Assembly (NCBI GenBank): GCA_016931365.1
Contig: JAFGEY010000378.1
Coordinates: 1-5,413, forward strand
Direction of reading: 5' to 3'
Source: Anaerolineae bacterium
GTDB lineage: Bacteria > Chloroflexota > Anaerolineae > JAFGEY01
Length of the DNA stretch: 5,413 nt
The notes beneath the pieces are model-generated. The model had not been told where the DNA came from. It saw nothing but the letters and a program-made list of their open reading frames with translations, and did no database searches. Shown piece by piece: positions 1 to 5,413 of this stretch (the stretch's first letter is position 1; the number at the start of each line of letters is the position of its first letter). The translations under genes were made by a program, and so were the position numbers.

Positions 1-1092
1 ATGTCCACCTTTGTGCGCGACGTGTACGTCAAGACCGATGCGCTGACGCCAGGACGGCTGCTGCGTTCATTGAAAAGCGGCCTGGCGACGGGATACGAAG
101 GCACCAAAATCTTTGACCGCTACTACGCACTCGAAGACCTGCTGACCGTCTTTTTGGGCGAAATCCGCCGCCGCGTCGAGCACGAAAGCGGCGAGCAGGT
201 CGATGGCGTCGTGTTGGGCCGGCCGGTGCACTTTGTCGGCAGTGCTGGCGAACCCGACAACCAACTGGCCGTGGAGCGGCTCGCACACGCGGCGCAAAAA
301 GCCGGTTTTGCCGACGTCGATTTCGAGTTGGAGCCGGTAGCGGCGGCGTTGCATTATGCGCTGACACTGCGCGGGTCGCAAAACATCCTCGTGTTCGACC
401 TGGGCGGCGGCACGCTCGACCTCACCGTGATGCGCGTGGGCGAGGCCGGCCCGCCGACCATCTTTGCCACCGGCGGCCTGGGCATCGCCGGCGACGTGTT
501 CGACCAGCGCATCATCGAAGGAATGCTGCTCGATCACCTGGGGCGCGGCTCCACCTGGGGCGATCCGCCGGCCCCCTTTCCGGCCCAATACACCGAAGCG
601 CTGATCAACTGGCAGACGATCCCCGAACTCAACCGCCCCGAGACGCTGCACTTTTTGCAACTGGCCCAGCTCACCGGCAGCCACCCCAAACAAATCCAGG
701 CTTTACGCTCGCTGATCGTCAACAACTATGCGCTCAGAATGGTCGACGAGGTCGAGCGGGCCAAGATCGCCCTCTCGGACACGTTTTTCACCGCGATCCA
801 GCTTGCCGGCGAAGACATCGACATCTGGCAACCGCTGGCGCGATCGCAGTTTGAAGCGCTCATTGCCGACGAGACCGCCCGCGTCGAAACCTGCCTGCAG
901 GACACCCTGATCCGGTCGGGTTTGAGCGCAGCCGAGATCGACGCCGTGGTGCGCACCGGTGGCTCGGCGCAGATTCCCCGCTTTGTGCACATGCTGGAGC
1001 GCATCTTTGGCGCGGACAAGACGGTCGCCGCCGATGCGTTCAGCAGCGTAACCGCCGGACTGGCCGTGCGGGCATATATCGAACGTAGATAA
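1..1092 (+). CDS. YegD-like Hsp70-family ATPase, 5' end outside window
   Basis: This is the C-terminal 363 residues of an Hsp70/actin-fold ATPase of the YegD type, a chaperone-like family with a nucleotide-binding domain but no peptide-binding domain. Visible landmarks are LGRPVHF (72-78), EPVAA (111-115), the phosphate-2 loop FDLGGGTLD (132-140), AGDVFD (164-168, matching the GGxDFD position of Hsp70), the adenosine-contacting ExxK pair E252/K255 followed by IALS, TGGSAQIP (319-326), and FSSVTAGL (347-354) close to the stop. E. coli YegD, as I recall it, is about 450 residues and has matching segments in the same order. Roughly the first 85-90 residues, including the phosphate-1 DxGTxxS-type motif, are absent here. 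The ATG at position 1 is therefore probably an internal methionine at the window edge rather than the true start. The protein ends just after the ATPase domain, as expected for YegD rather than DnaK. The next gene begins 34 bases downstream, so cotranscription is possible. Its client or partner is unknown. Confidence 0.9.
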   Translation: MSTFVRDVYVKTDALTPGRLLRSLKSGLATGYEGTKIFDRYYALEDLLTVFLGEIRRRVEHESGEQVDGVVLGRPVHFVGSAGEPDNQLAVERLAHAAQKAGFADVDFELEPVAAALHYALTLRGSQNILVFDLGGGTLDLTVMRVGEAGPPTIFATGGLGIAGDVFDQRIIEGMLLDHLGRGSTWGDPPAPFPAQYTEALINWQTIPELNRPETLHFLQLAQLTGSHPKQIQALRSLIVNNYALRMVDEVERAKIALSDTFFTAIQLAGEDIDIWQPLARSQFEALIADETARVETCLQDTLIRSGLSAAEIDAVVRTGGSAQIPRFVHMLERIFGADKTVAADAFSSVTAGLAVRAYIERR

Positions 1093-1113
1093 ACACTGAT
1101 TTTCACAGGTTTC

Positions 1114-1120
1114 AAGGAGG
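1114..1120 (+). promoter_or_regulatory. Strong ribosome binding site for the enolase-superfamily gene
   Basis: AAGGAGG lies six bases before the ATG at 1127. It is close to a full anti-Shine-Dalgarno match and fixes the start of the following gene. The 34-base gap after the Hsp70 stop contains no recognisable promoter or terminator, so transcription probably reads in from upstream. Confidence 0.85.
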
Positions 1121-1126
1121 AAAAGG

Positions 1127-2209
1127 ATGAAAATCACCCAAGTCAAGGTTCACCACATCGAATGGGAGCGCGGGCCGTATCACTGGCGCGACGGCATCAT
1201 GCCCTCTGGCCCGATGGCGCAAACGGCGTTGCTGCGCATCCTCACCGACGAGGGTATCGAGGGCTGGTCACCTTACCACAGCGGAGCGAGCCTCGCCGAA
1301 GTCAAGTACCAACTCATCGGGCGCGATCCGCTGGATCGCGAGTTGATCTGGCAGAACTTTTGGCGCAATTTGCGCACCTCGCAGCTCGGCCTGGCCATCG
1401 GCGCGGTCGACTGTGCGCTGTGGGACCTGCTGGGCAAGGTCAGCGGCCAGCCGGTCTACAAGCTGCTCGGCGGGATGCGCGATAAGGTGCCCGCGTACGC
1501 CAGCACGGTTACTCTCGACTCGCTGGATGAATACATGGCCCTGGCCCAAGAATGCCTTGATCTCGGCTACAAAGCGATCAAGCTGCACGCCTGGGGCCGG
1601 CTGGAGCAGGACGCCGAACTGTGCCGCGAACTGCGCCGCGAGGCCGGCAGCGACATCGTGCTGATGTACGACGCGTCGAGTATGTTCAACCTGTTCGAGG
1701 ATGCGCTGTGGTTTGGCCGGCGACTGGAAGAGCAGGGCTATTACTGGTACGAAGAGCCGATGGATCATTTCAATATGACCGTGCTGGCCCGCCTCGCCGC
1801 CGAGTTGGACATCCCGCTCGCCGTCGCCGAGGCCACTCACGGCGGCCCGTGGGACGCGCTGGCTCACATCCGCGCCAGCGCCGCCGACATCATCCTTTCC
1901 GGCCCGCTCGACACCTACAAGGGCGGCTTGACTGGGGTGATGAAAACGGCGCACATTTGCGAAGGATATGGGATCATGTGCGCGATGCACGGCGGATCGA
2001 TTGCCTCACTGCACGCTGCCTGCGCGATTTACAACACCAAATACTTTGAACGGCTGGTGCCCGCCACCTATTATTCGCCGCCAGGCATCCGCGACGCATC
2101 GACCGATATCGACGGCGACGGTTTTGCCCGTCCGTGGGACGCGCCGGGCCTGGGCATCGAGGTCGACTGGGAGTGGATAAACAAACATACTATTGGAGTA
2201 GAGGAGTAA
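1127..2209 (+). CDS. Enolase-superfamily (mandelate racemase/muconate lactonizing type) sugar-acid dehydratase or racemase
   Basis: The 360-residue protein has the usual length and two-domain plan of the mandelate racemase/muconate lactonizing enzymes: an N-terminal capping domain (about 1-115), then a modified TIM barrel. These Mg-dependent enzymes abstract the alpha proton of a carboxylate, and many dehydrate acid sugars to 2-keto-3-deoxy acids. Three likely metal ligands follow in order: D182 (MYDAS), E209 (WYEEP) and E235 (VAEATHGG). The lysine-motif position reads K152-L-H154 instead of the common KxK. D262 (GPLDTYKGGLTG) and H288 (CAMHGGS) are candidates for the Asp-His general base. 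D262 lies four residues before the GG pair, where I recall five in typical members, so its alignment is uncertain. The start is set by the AAGGAGG site. Three bases separate the stop from the RraA-like gene, so the two are almost certainly one operon. Family membership is firm. The reaction (dehydratase favoured over racemase) and the substrate are inferred or unknown. Confidence 0.9.
   Translation: MKITQVKVHHIEWERGPYHWRDGIMPSGPMAQTALLRILTDEGIEGWSPYHSGASLAEVKYQLIGRDPLDRELIWQNFWRNLRTSQLGLAIGAVDCALWDLLGKVSGQPVYKLLGGMRDKVPAYASTVTLDSLDEYMALAQECLDLGYKAIKLHAWGRLEQDAELCRELRREAGSDIVLMYDASSMFNLFEDALWFGRRLEEQGYYWYEEPMDHFNMTVLARLAAELDIPLAVAEATHGGPWDALAHIRASAADIILSGPLDTYKGGLTGVMKTAHICEGYGIMCAMHGGSIASLHAACAIYNTKYFERLVPATYYSPPGIRDASTDIDGDGFARPWDAPGLGIEVDWEWINKHTIGVEE
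2201..2206 (+). promoter_or_regulatory. Ribosome binding site inside the end of the preceding gene
   Basis: GAGGAG lies directly before the TAA (2207-2209) of the enolase-superfamily gene and six bases before the ATG at 2213. The site overlaps the last codons of the upstream gene and the intergenic gap is three bases. Translation of the two genes is therefore probably coupled, favouring matched amounts of both enzymes. Confidence 0.8.
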
Positions 2210-2212
2210 ACG

Positions 2213-3103
2213 ATGAAGTTCAACAACCGCGATGACATCATCCAACTGACGCCGCTGTGGACAGGTGAGCGCTTTGCCGACGGACGCCCGCGCGTGCCCG
2301 ACGACATTCTACGGCGCATGGCCCGCGTGCGCACCGAAGAGGCCTGGTCGGTGCTGTGGCGGCAGGGCTACCAGTTCCAGTTCGAAGGCAACTGGACCCG
2401 CCTGCACCCCGAGCGCATCCTGGTCGGGCGGGCGGTGACCGGCGTGTTCGTACCCCAGCGCCCCGACCTGCACGAATACCTGATGCAGTACGGCCACGAA
2501 CGGGAAGGCCGCATCGGGGCGATGAACTCGTGGGTGATCGAGACGCTAGTGCAGAATGACGTGATCGTGATCGACCTGTTTGGCAAGGTCTACAAGGGCA
2601 CCTTTTCCGGGGCCAACCTGTCCACCGCGATCGCTACCCGTACGCAGCGCGGCCAAGTGATCTATGGCGGCATCCGCGACGCGCAACAGATTTTCGAGAT
2701 CGATGATTTCGCCACCTTTTGCAAAGGGATGGACCCCACCCCGATCCGCGACGTGACCCTGGTGGGAATAAACGTGCCCTGCCGCATCGGCGAGGCGATC
2801 TGCATGCCCGGCGATGTGGTGCTGGGCACCATGACCGGCGTGCTGTTTATTCCGCCACACCTGGCCCAGCAGGTGGTCGAACACGCCGAGCGCACTTGTA
2901 TGCGCGAGTTGTTCAGTCACCAACGCCTGCGCGAAGGCATTTACACGTCGAGCCAGATGGACACCGAGTGGACGGAGGCGATCAAGGCCGATTTTGAGGA
3001 ATGGCTCAAGACGCACTCGTTCGACGACTATGAGCATATCGACTGGAACAAAAAGCCCGGCGAGGAGCAAGGATCATCCAGGGAAGAAACGTTATTGGGA
3101 TAA
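2213..3103 (+). CDS. RraA/HMG-aldolase-fold family protein, extended form
   Basis: The 296-residue protein contains the RraA-like fold (Pfam Methyltransf_4/RraA-like). This family includes metal-dependent 4-hydroxy-4-methyl-2-oxoglutarate/CHA aldolases, oxaloacetate decarboxylases and the RNase E regulator RraA. The core spans about residues 35-225. VIVIDLFGK (117-125) is followed by GANLSTAIATRTQRG (133-147) and the signature GGIRD (152-156). In the aldolases the R and D of this signature bind substrate and metal, here R155 and D156. The later PGDVVLGTMTGVLFIP (199-214) corresponds to the family's GDxxxxDxxGVxxxP, but the internal Asp is missing. The protein is much longer than classical RraA (about 160 residues). 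It has about 35 extra N-terminal residues, inserted loops and a charged C-terminal tail of about 70. Its tight pairing with a dehydratase-type enzyme argues for a metabolic aldolase or decarboxylase acting on a keto acid, not an RNase regulator. The substrate is unknown. The start is supported by GAGGAG at 2201. Confidence 0.87.
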   Translation: MKFNNRDDIIQLTPLWTGERFADGRPRVPDDILRRMARVRTEEAWSVLWRQGYQFQFEGNWTRLHPERILVGRAVTGVFVPQRPDLHEYLMQYGHEREGRIGAMNSWVIETLVQNDVIVIDLFGKVYKGTFSGANLSTAIATRTQRGQVIYGGIRDAQQIFEIDDFATFCKGMDPTPIRDVTLVGINVPCRIGEAICMPGDVVLGTMTGVLFIPPHLAQQVVEHAERTCMRELFSHQRLREGIYTSSQMDTEWTEAIKADFEEWLKTHSFDDYEHIDWNKKPGEEQGSSREETLLG

Positions 3104-3185
3104 GTTGATCGGCATCAAGTTTCCTCTCATGTGTGGAATGGCGTGTGTTGCCAGATGACGCAAAGCGCGTCGAGACGTAAAATGA
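3104..3185. other. Intergenic stretch without a convincing terminator
   Basis: This 82-base stretch follows the RraA-like gene. The only structure I see is a five-base-pair inverted repeat, GACGC (3157-3161) and GCGTC (3167-3171), with a five-base loop and no T-run after it. A second short inverted pair, CGTC/GACG (3168-3177), overlaps its right arm. Because these sit 10-30 bases upstream of the -35 box they could be part of an operator, but they are too short to call. No tRNA, small gene or repeat is visible. Confidence 0.4.
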
Positions 3186-3214
3186 TTGACAGAATCGCCA
3201 TTCGCCTGTAGAAT
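3186..3214 (+). promoter_or_regulatory. Near-consensus sigma-70 promoter for the pseudokinase gene
   Basis: A perfect -35 hexamer TTGACA (3186-3191) is separated by exactly 17 bases from TAGAAT (3209-3214), which matches the TATAAT -10 box at five of six positions. Transcription would start near 3220-3222, leaving an untranslated leader of about 55 bases before the ATG at 3277. The element lies wholly between genes and points at the pseudokinase gene, in an otherwise GC-rich sequence where such a match by chance is unlikely. This implies that the gene is transcribed separately from the upstream operon, by the housekeeping sigma factor. Confidence 0.75.
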
Positions 3215-3263
3215 ACGCCCACACCAAACACCGTCACCGGGCGATATCCTCGCGCCCCTGGAA

Positions 3264-3268
3264 AAGAG
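3264..3268 (+). promoter_or_regulatory. Weak ribosome binding site for the pseudokinase gene
   Basis: AAGAG, within the longer purine run GGAAAAGAG (3260-3268), lies eight bases before the ATG at 3277. It is weaker than the other two sites in the window. The start is still secure: the frame has a TGA at 3187-3189 and no ATG, GTG or TTG between that stop and 3277. Confidence 0.6.
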
Positions 3269-3276
3269 TTACAGCA

Positions 3277-5413
3277 ATGCCCATCACCTGCCCCAAATGC
3301 GGCACAGTCAATCCCAACGAACGACATACCTGCCAGTTATGCGGTGCGGAACTCGTGTTGACTGCGCGTCCATCACGCCGGCAGGACATCGACACGCTCC
3401 GTGATACGTTCGGCGGCGACCTCTTTGGCCCGCCGAACGAACTCAAAGGGCGTTTCACCGTCGGCCGGGCGGTCAGCCAGGGTGACAAGGTCAACCTCTA
3501 CCGCGCCACTGACCGCCAGACGGGGCAGTCCTGCCTGGTTCATCAGGCTTCGCTGACCATGCTCGATATGGACATGCGCGAAGTGCTGGAACAGCGCTTT
3601 TTGCAAGAGGCCGCGCGCTGGCAGGCTCGCCGCCATCCCAACATTTTGCCCATCCTCGACGCTGACGTACAAAACCACCGCCTCTATCTGATCACAGCGC
3701 CGGTGCGCGGCCAATCGCTGCGCGCACTCATCCGCGACCGCAGCTACCTGGTACCGGAACACACCCTGCTCAGTTGGGCCGAGCAACTGTGCAACGCGCT
3801 CGAATACCTGCACGGGCAAAATCCGCCCGTCATCCTCGGTTGCCTTGCCCCGGCGGCGATCCACGTCGACGAGACCGGTCAGGTGCAGATCATCGAGGTG
3901 GGCCTGATCCGCCACGAGCAGTCGGGTCTGTTTGGGACGGCCAAAGGGACGCCCGGCTATGCTGCGCCGGAGCAGCGCCAGGATCAGGTCACGGTGCAGT
4001 CCGATCTTTACGCGCTGGGCATCATTTTATATCAAATCATCACCCGCTTTGATCCCAAAGAACGCCCCCTGCCGCCGCTGAACAAGTACGGCGAAGGCTA
4101 CACCGCGGCCGTGCTCGACGCGATTGCCGTCGCCTACCGCCGCGAGCCGGAGAAACGCTACCCTTCGGCCGCCGAAATGCGCGAGGCCTTGCTCGGCGCG
4201 TCGCCGGCGCACAAGGTGCGGCTGCCGCCCCTTAAGCTTTTCGAAGAGCAAATGGTGCGCACCATCCCCGAACTGGCTCAGACCTGCGCCGCGCACTGGG
4301 ACGAAGGGTTGCTGGCCCTGCTCAGCGGGCGCATCGGCGACTGGCTGGCCGAAGCCGAAACCACCCTGCACGAACAGGGCCAGGACGCCGAAGCCGTGCA
4401 AGCGCGCCAGGCGTTGGAACGCACACAACGCGCATACGACGAGATGACCCGGCCGGCCCGTCCCGGGCAGGAAGAGGTGACCCATAACGCCGCCCTGCAA
4501 AGCTGGCTGCAAGACCTGGGCGCGGCAGGCATCCAGCCCCGGCTGGAAGTGAAACCGGTGCGCTTTGATTTCGGCATCGTCGCGCCGACAGTGCGCGCAC
4601 GCTCGGCGATCCAGATTCGCAACGCCGGACGCGGCTACCTGACCGGGCGCGTCGAAAGCCGCGTGCCCTGGATTTCGATCCCGCAGCCCGTCTGGGGCTG
4701 TCCGGCTCAGGAAAGCATCGAAGTACGTGTCGAGGTCAGTGGACGAAACCTGCCCCCCGGCGACATCCAGTCGCAGCAGGCGCTGGGCGTCTGGAGCAAC
4801 GGCGGCGAGGCGTGGATTGCCGCCCAGGCTTCATCGTCGCCGCCAGTGCTCGACGTGCAGCCGCGCACGCTCAACTATGGGCCGATCACGCGCGGCGCGG
4901 CGCGCGTCGTCCACCTCGTCCTGTCGAACAAGGGCGGCGGGCGGCTGTCTGGTCGCATCAGCACCCAAGCGCCCTGGCTGCGCATCCGCAACACCGAATT
5001 CTCGTGCCCGGCGGGCGCGTCGGCGCACATTCCGGTCGAGCTGCTCAGCGGCCAATTGCCCACCGGGGCGGTGCGCATTCGCCGCGCCCTGACCATTGAC
5101 AGCGACAGTGGGCAGGCGTCGGTGGATGTGGCCTGGCAGTGGGCCAGGCCCGCGCTCGAACTCGACCTGCTCGGCCTGGACTTTGAATCGGCCCGGCGCG
5201 GCGAGCAAATCCGGCGTACCCTCACGCTTTCCAACAGCGGCACCGCCGACCTGACCGGCACGGTGCAGAGCCGGGTACCCTGGCTCCAGGTGCAGCCCAG
5301 CGAATTTACGTGCGCGCCCGGCTCAACACAAAAGATCGATGTTTTGTGCAACACGAGCAATCTTGCCGGCGGAAGCACGGTCGAAACTGAAGCGCTGGTC
5401 ATCGCGGCCAACG
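3277..5413 (+). CDS. Zinc-ribbon pseudokinase with tandem Ig-like repeats, 3' end outside window
   Basis: The frame stays open for 712 codons to the window edge. Residues 5-22 form a zinc ribbon (C5, C8, C19, C22). Residues about 57-308 follow the PknB-type Ser/Thr kinase fold: alpha-C E111, GTPGYAAPE (224-232), SDLYALGIILYQ (242-253), and the late Arg R294 in REPEKRYPS. The catalytic residues are lost. The glycine loop is degenerate, the ATP lysine position reads H89, HRDxKxxN reads LGCLAPAA (187-194), and DFG reads EVG (207-209). It is therefore predicted to be an inactive pseudokinase. A charged helical linker (about 309-420), with an SGRxxDWL element (350-357), leads to at least three beta-rich repeats of exactly 102 residues from L423. 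They resemble the Ig-like folds found after kinases and Hsp70s in large cytoplasmic proteins. No signal peptide or membrane segment is seen. A scaffold or sensor role is inferred. The start is the only possible initiation codon after the in-frame TGA at 3187. Confidence 0.9.
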   Translation, partial: MPITCPKCGTVNPNERHTCQLCGAELVLTARPSRRQDIDTLRDTFGGDLFGPPNELKGRFTVGRAVSQGDKVNLYRATDRQTGQSCLVHQASLTMLDMDMREVLEQRFLQEAARWQARRHPNILPILDADVQNHRLYLITAPVRGQSLRALIRDRSYLVPEHTLLSWAEQLCNALEYLHGQNPPVILGCLAPAAIHVDETGQVQIIEVGLIRHEQSGLFGTAKGTPGYAAPEQRQDQVTVQSDLYALGIILYQIITRFDPKERPLPPLNKYGEGYTAAVLDAIAVAYRREPEKRYPSAAEMREALLGASPAHKVRLPPLKLFEEQMVRTIPELAQTCAAHWDEGLLALLSGRIGDWLAEAETTLHEQGQDAEAVQARQALERTQRAYDEMTRPARPGQEEVTHNAALQSWLQDLGAAGIQPRLEVKPVRFDFGIVAPTVRARSAIQIRNAGRGYLTGRVESRVPWISIPQPVWGCPAQESIEVRVEVSGRNLPPGDIQSQQALGVWSNGGEAWIAAQASSSPPVLDVQPRTLNYGPITRGAARVVHLVLSNKGGGRLSGRISTQAPWLRIRNTEFSCPAGASAHIPVELLSGQLPTGAVRIRRALTIDSDSGQASVDVAWQWARPALELDLLGLDFESARRGEQIRRTLTLSNSGTADLTGTVQSRVPWLQVQPSEFTCAPGSTQKIDVLCNTSNLAGGSTVETEALVIAAN
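4543..4848 (+). repeat. Ig-like repeat 1 of the pseudokinase (residues 423-524)
   Basis: First 102-residue unit. It opens with LEVKP and FDFG, continues with a strand ending in IRNAGRG (447-453), then LTG, VPW (463-465) and C475. The hydrophobic/polar alternation suggests a beta sandwich. It aligns without gaps with the next two units at N449, G451, P464-W465 and C475. Confidence 0.8.
4849..5154 (+). repeat. Ig-like repeat 2 of the pseudokinase (residues 525-626)
   Basis: Second 102-residue unit. It opens with LDVQP and LNYG, and has LSNKGGG (549-555), LSG, APW (565-567) and SCPAG (576-580). Each landmark is exactly 102 residues after its counterpart in repeat 1. The DNA of the units is clearly diverged, so the duplication is old and conserved at protein level. 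Confidence 0.8.
5155..5413 (+). repeat. Ig-like repeat 3 of the pseudokinase, cut by the window edge (residues 627 onward)
   Basis: Third unit, 86 residues visible. It opens with LELD and LDFE, followed by LSNSGTADLTG (651-661), VPW (667-669) and TCAPGS (678-683). All landmarks again fall 102 residues after those of repeat 2. The remainder, and possibly more units, lie beyond the window. Confidence 0.78.

Noticed and set aside
1..3. ATG at the window start as the true start of the Hsp70-like protein
   Set aside because: The phosphate-1 region, essential in this fold, would be missing. The coincidence with the window edge favours an internal methionine of a longer gene.
1268..1990. 240-codon minus-strand frame opposite the enolase-superfamily gene
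   Set aside because: The plus-strand frame has ordered metal ligands and a strong ribosome site. The antisense frame is a codon-bias artefact.
3157..3171. Inverted repeat GACGC/GCGTC as an intrinsic terminator after the RraA-like gene
   Set aside because: The stem is only five base pairs and no T-run follows, so it does not meet the form of a rho-independent terminator.
3277..3345. N-terminal cysteines of the pseudokinase as a lipoprotein or export signal
   Set aside because: There is no hydrophobic core. The spacing C5, C8, C19, C22 with following glycines is that of a zinc ribbon.
3186..3404. Short plus-strand frame starting with TTG within the promoter
   Set aside because: Its start coincides with the -35 box and it overlaps the zinc-ribbon gene out of frame, with no recognisable content.
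3373..3915. Minus-strand open frame opposite the pseudokinase domain
   Set aside because: The plus strand carries clear kinase-fold motifs across the same bases. The antisense frame has no domain signal and no ribosome site that I could see.
4875..5411. Long minus-strand open frame opposite the repeat region
   Set aside because: It is a shadow of the plus-strand gene in GC-rich DNA. Its translation is low-complexity and Arg/Ser/Pro-rich with no recognisable domain, whereas the plus frame shows clear repeats.

Overview
The window is GC-rich with strong G/C preference at third codon positions. All four genes lie on the plus strand. It looks like bacterial chromosome. The zinc-ribbon, kinase-like and Ig-like repeat architecture, next to a YegD-type Hsp70, recalls Chloroflexota (Anaerolineae-like) genomes. 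That assignment is an inference from gene style, since no rRNA or other marker is present.

Layout. Positions 1-1092 hold the 3' part of a YegD-like Hsp70 ATPase whose N-terminal phosphate-1 region lies outside the window. After 34 bases with a strong Shine-Dalgarno comes an enolase-superfamily (mandelate racemase/muconate lactonizing type) acid-sugar dehydratase or racemase (1127-2209). Three bases later an RraA/HMG-aldolase-fold protein begins (2213-3103), with its ribosome site inside the end of the preceding gene. Positions 3104-3276 are intergenic and carry a near-consensus sigma-70 promoter (TTGACA, 17 nt, TAGAAT). From 3277 to the right edge runs a large reading frame with no stop. It encodes a four-cysteine zinc ribbon, a kinase-fold domain lacking nearly every catalytic residue, a helical linker, and at least three beta-sandwich-like repeats spaced exactly 102 residues apart.

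How they may work together. The dehydratase and RraA-like genes form a tight, probably translationally coupled pair. They suggest catabolism of a sugar acid or related hydroxy acid: the first would form a 2-keto-3-deoxy acid and the second would cleave or decarboxylate the product. The substrate cannot be read from the sequence. The Hsp70-like gene upstream is close enough to be cotranscribed with the pair but has no obvious metabolic link to it. The pseudokinase gene has its own promoter. It is probably a cytoplasmic scaffold or sensor, since no signal peptide or membrane segment is visible. The most unusual content is this zinc-ribbon pseudokinase with its strictly periodic repeats, and its closeness to an Hsp70-family ATPase.
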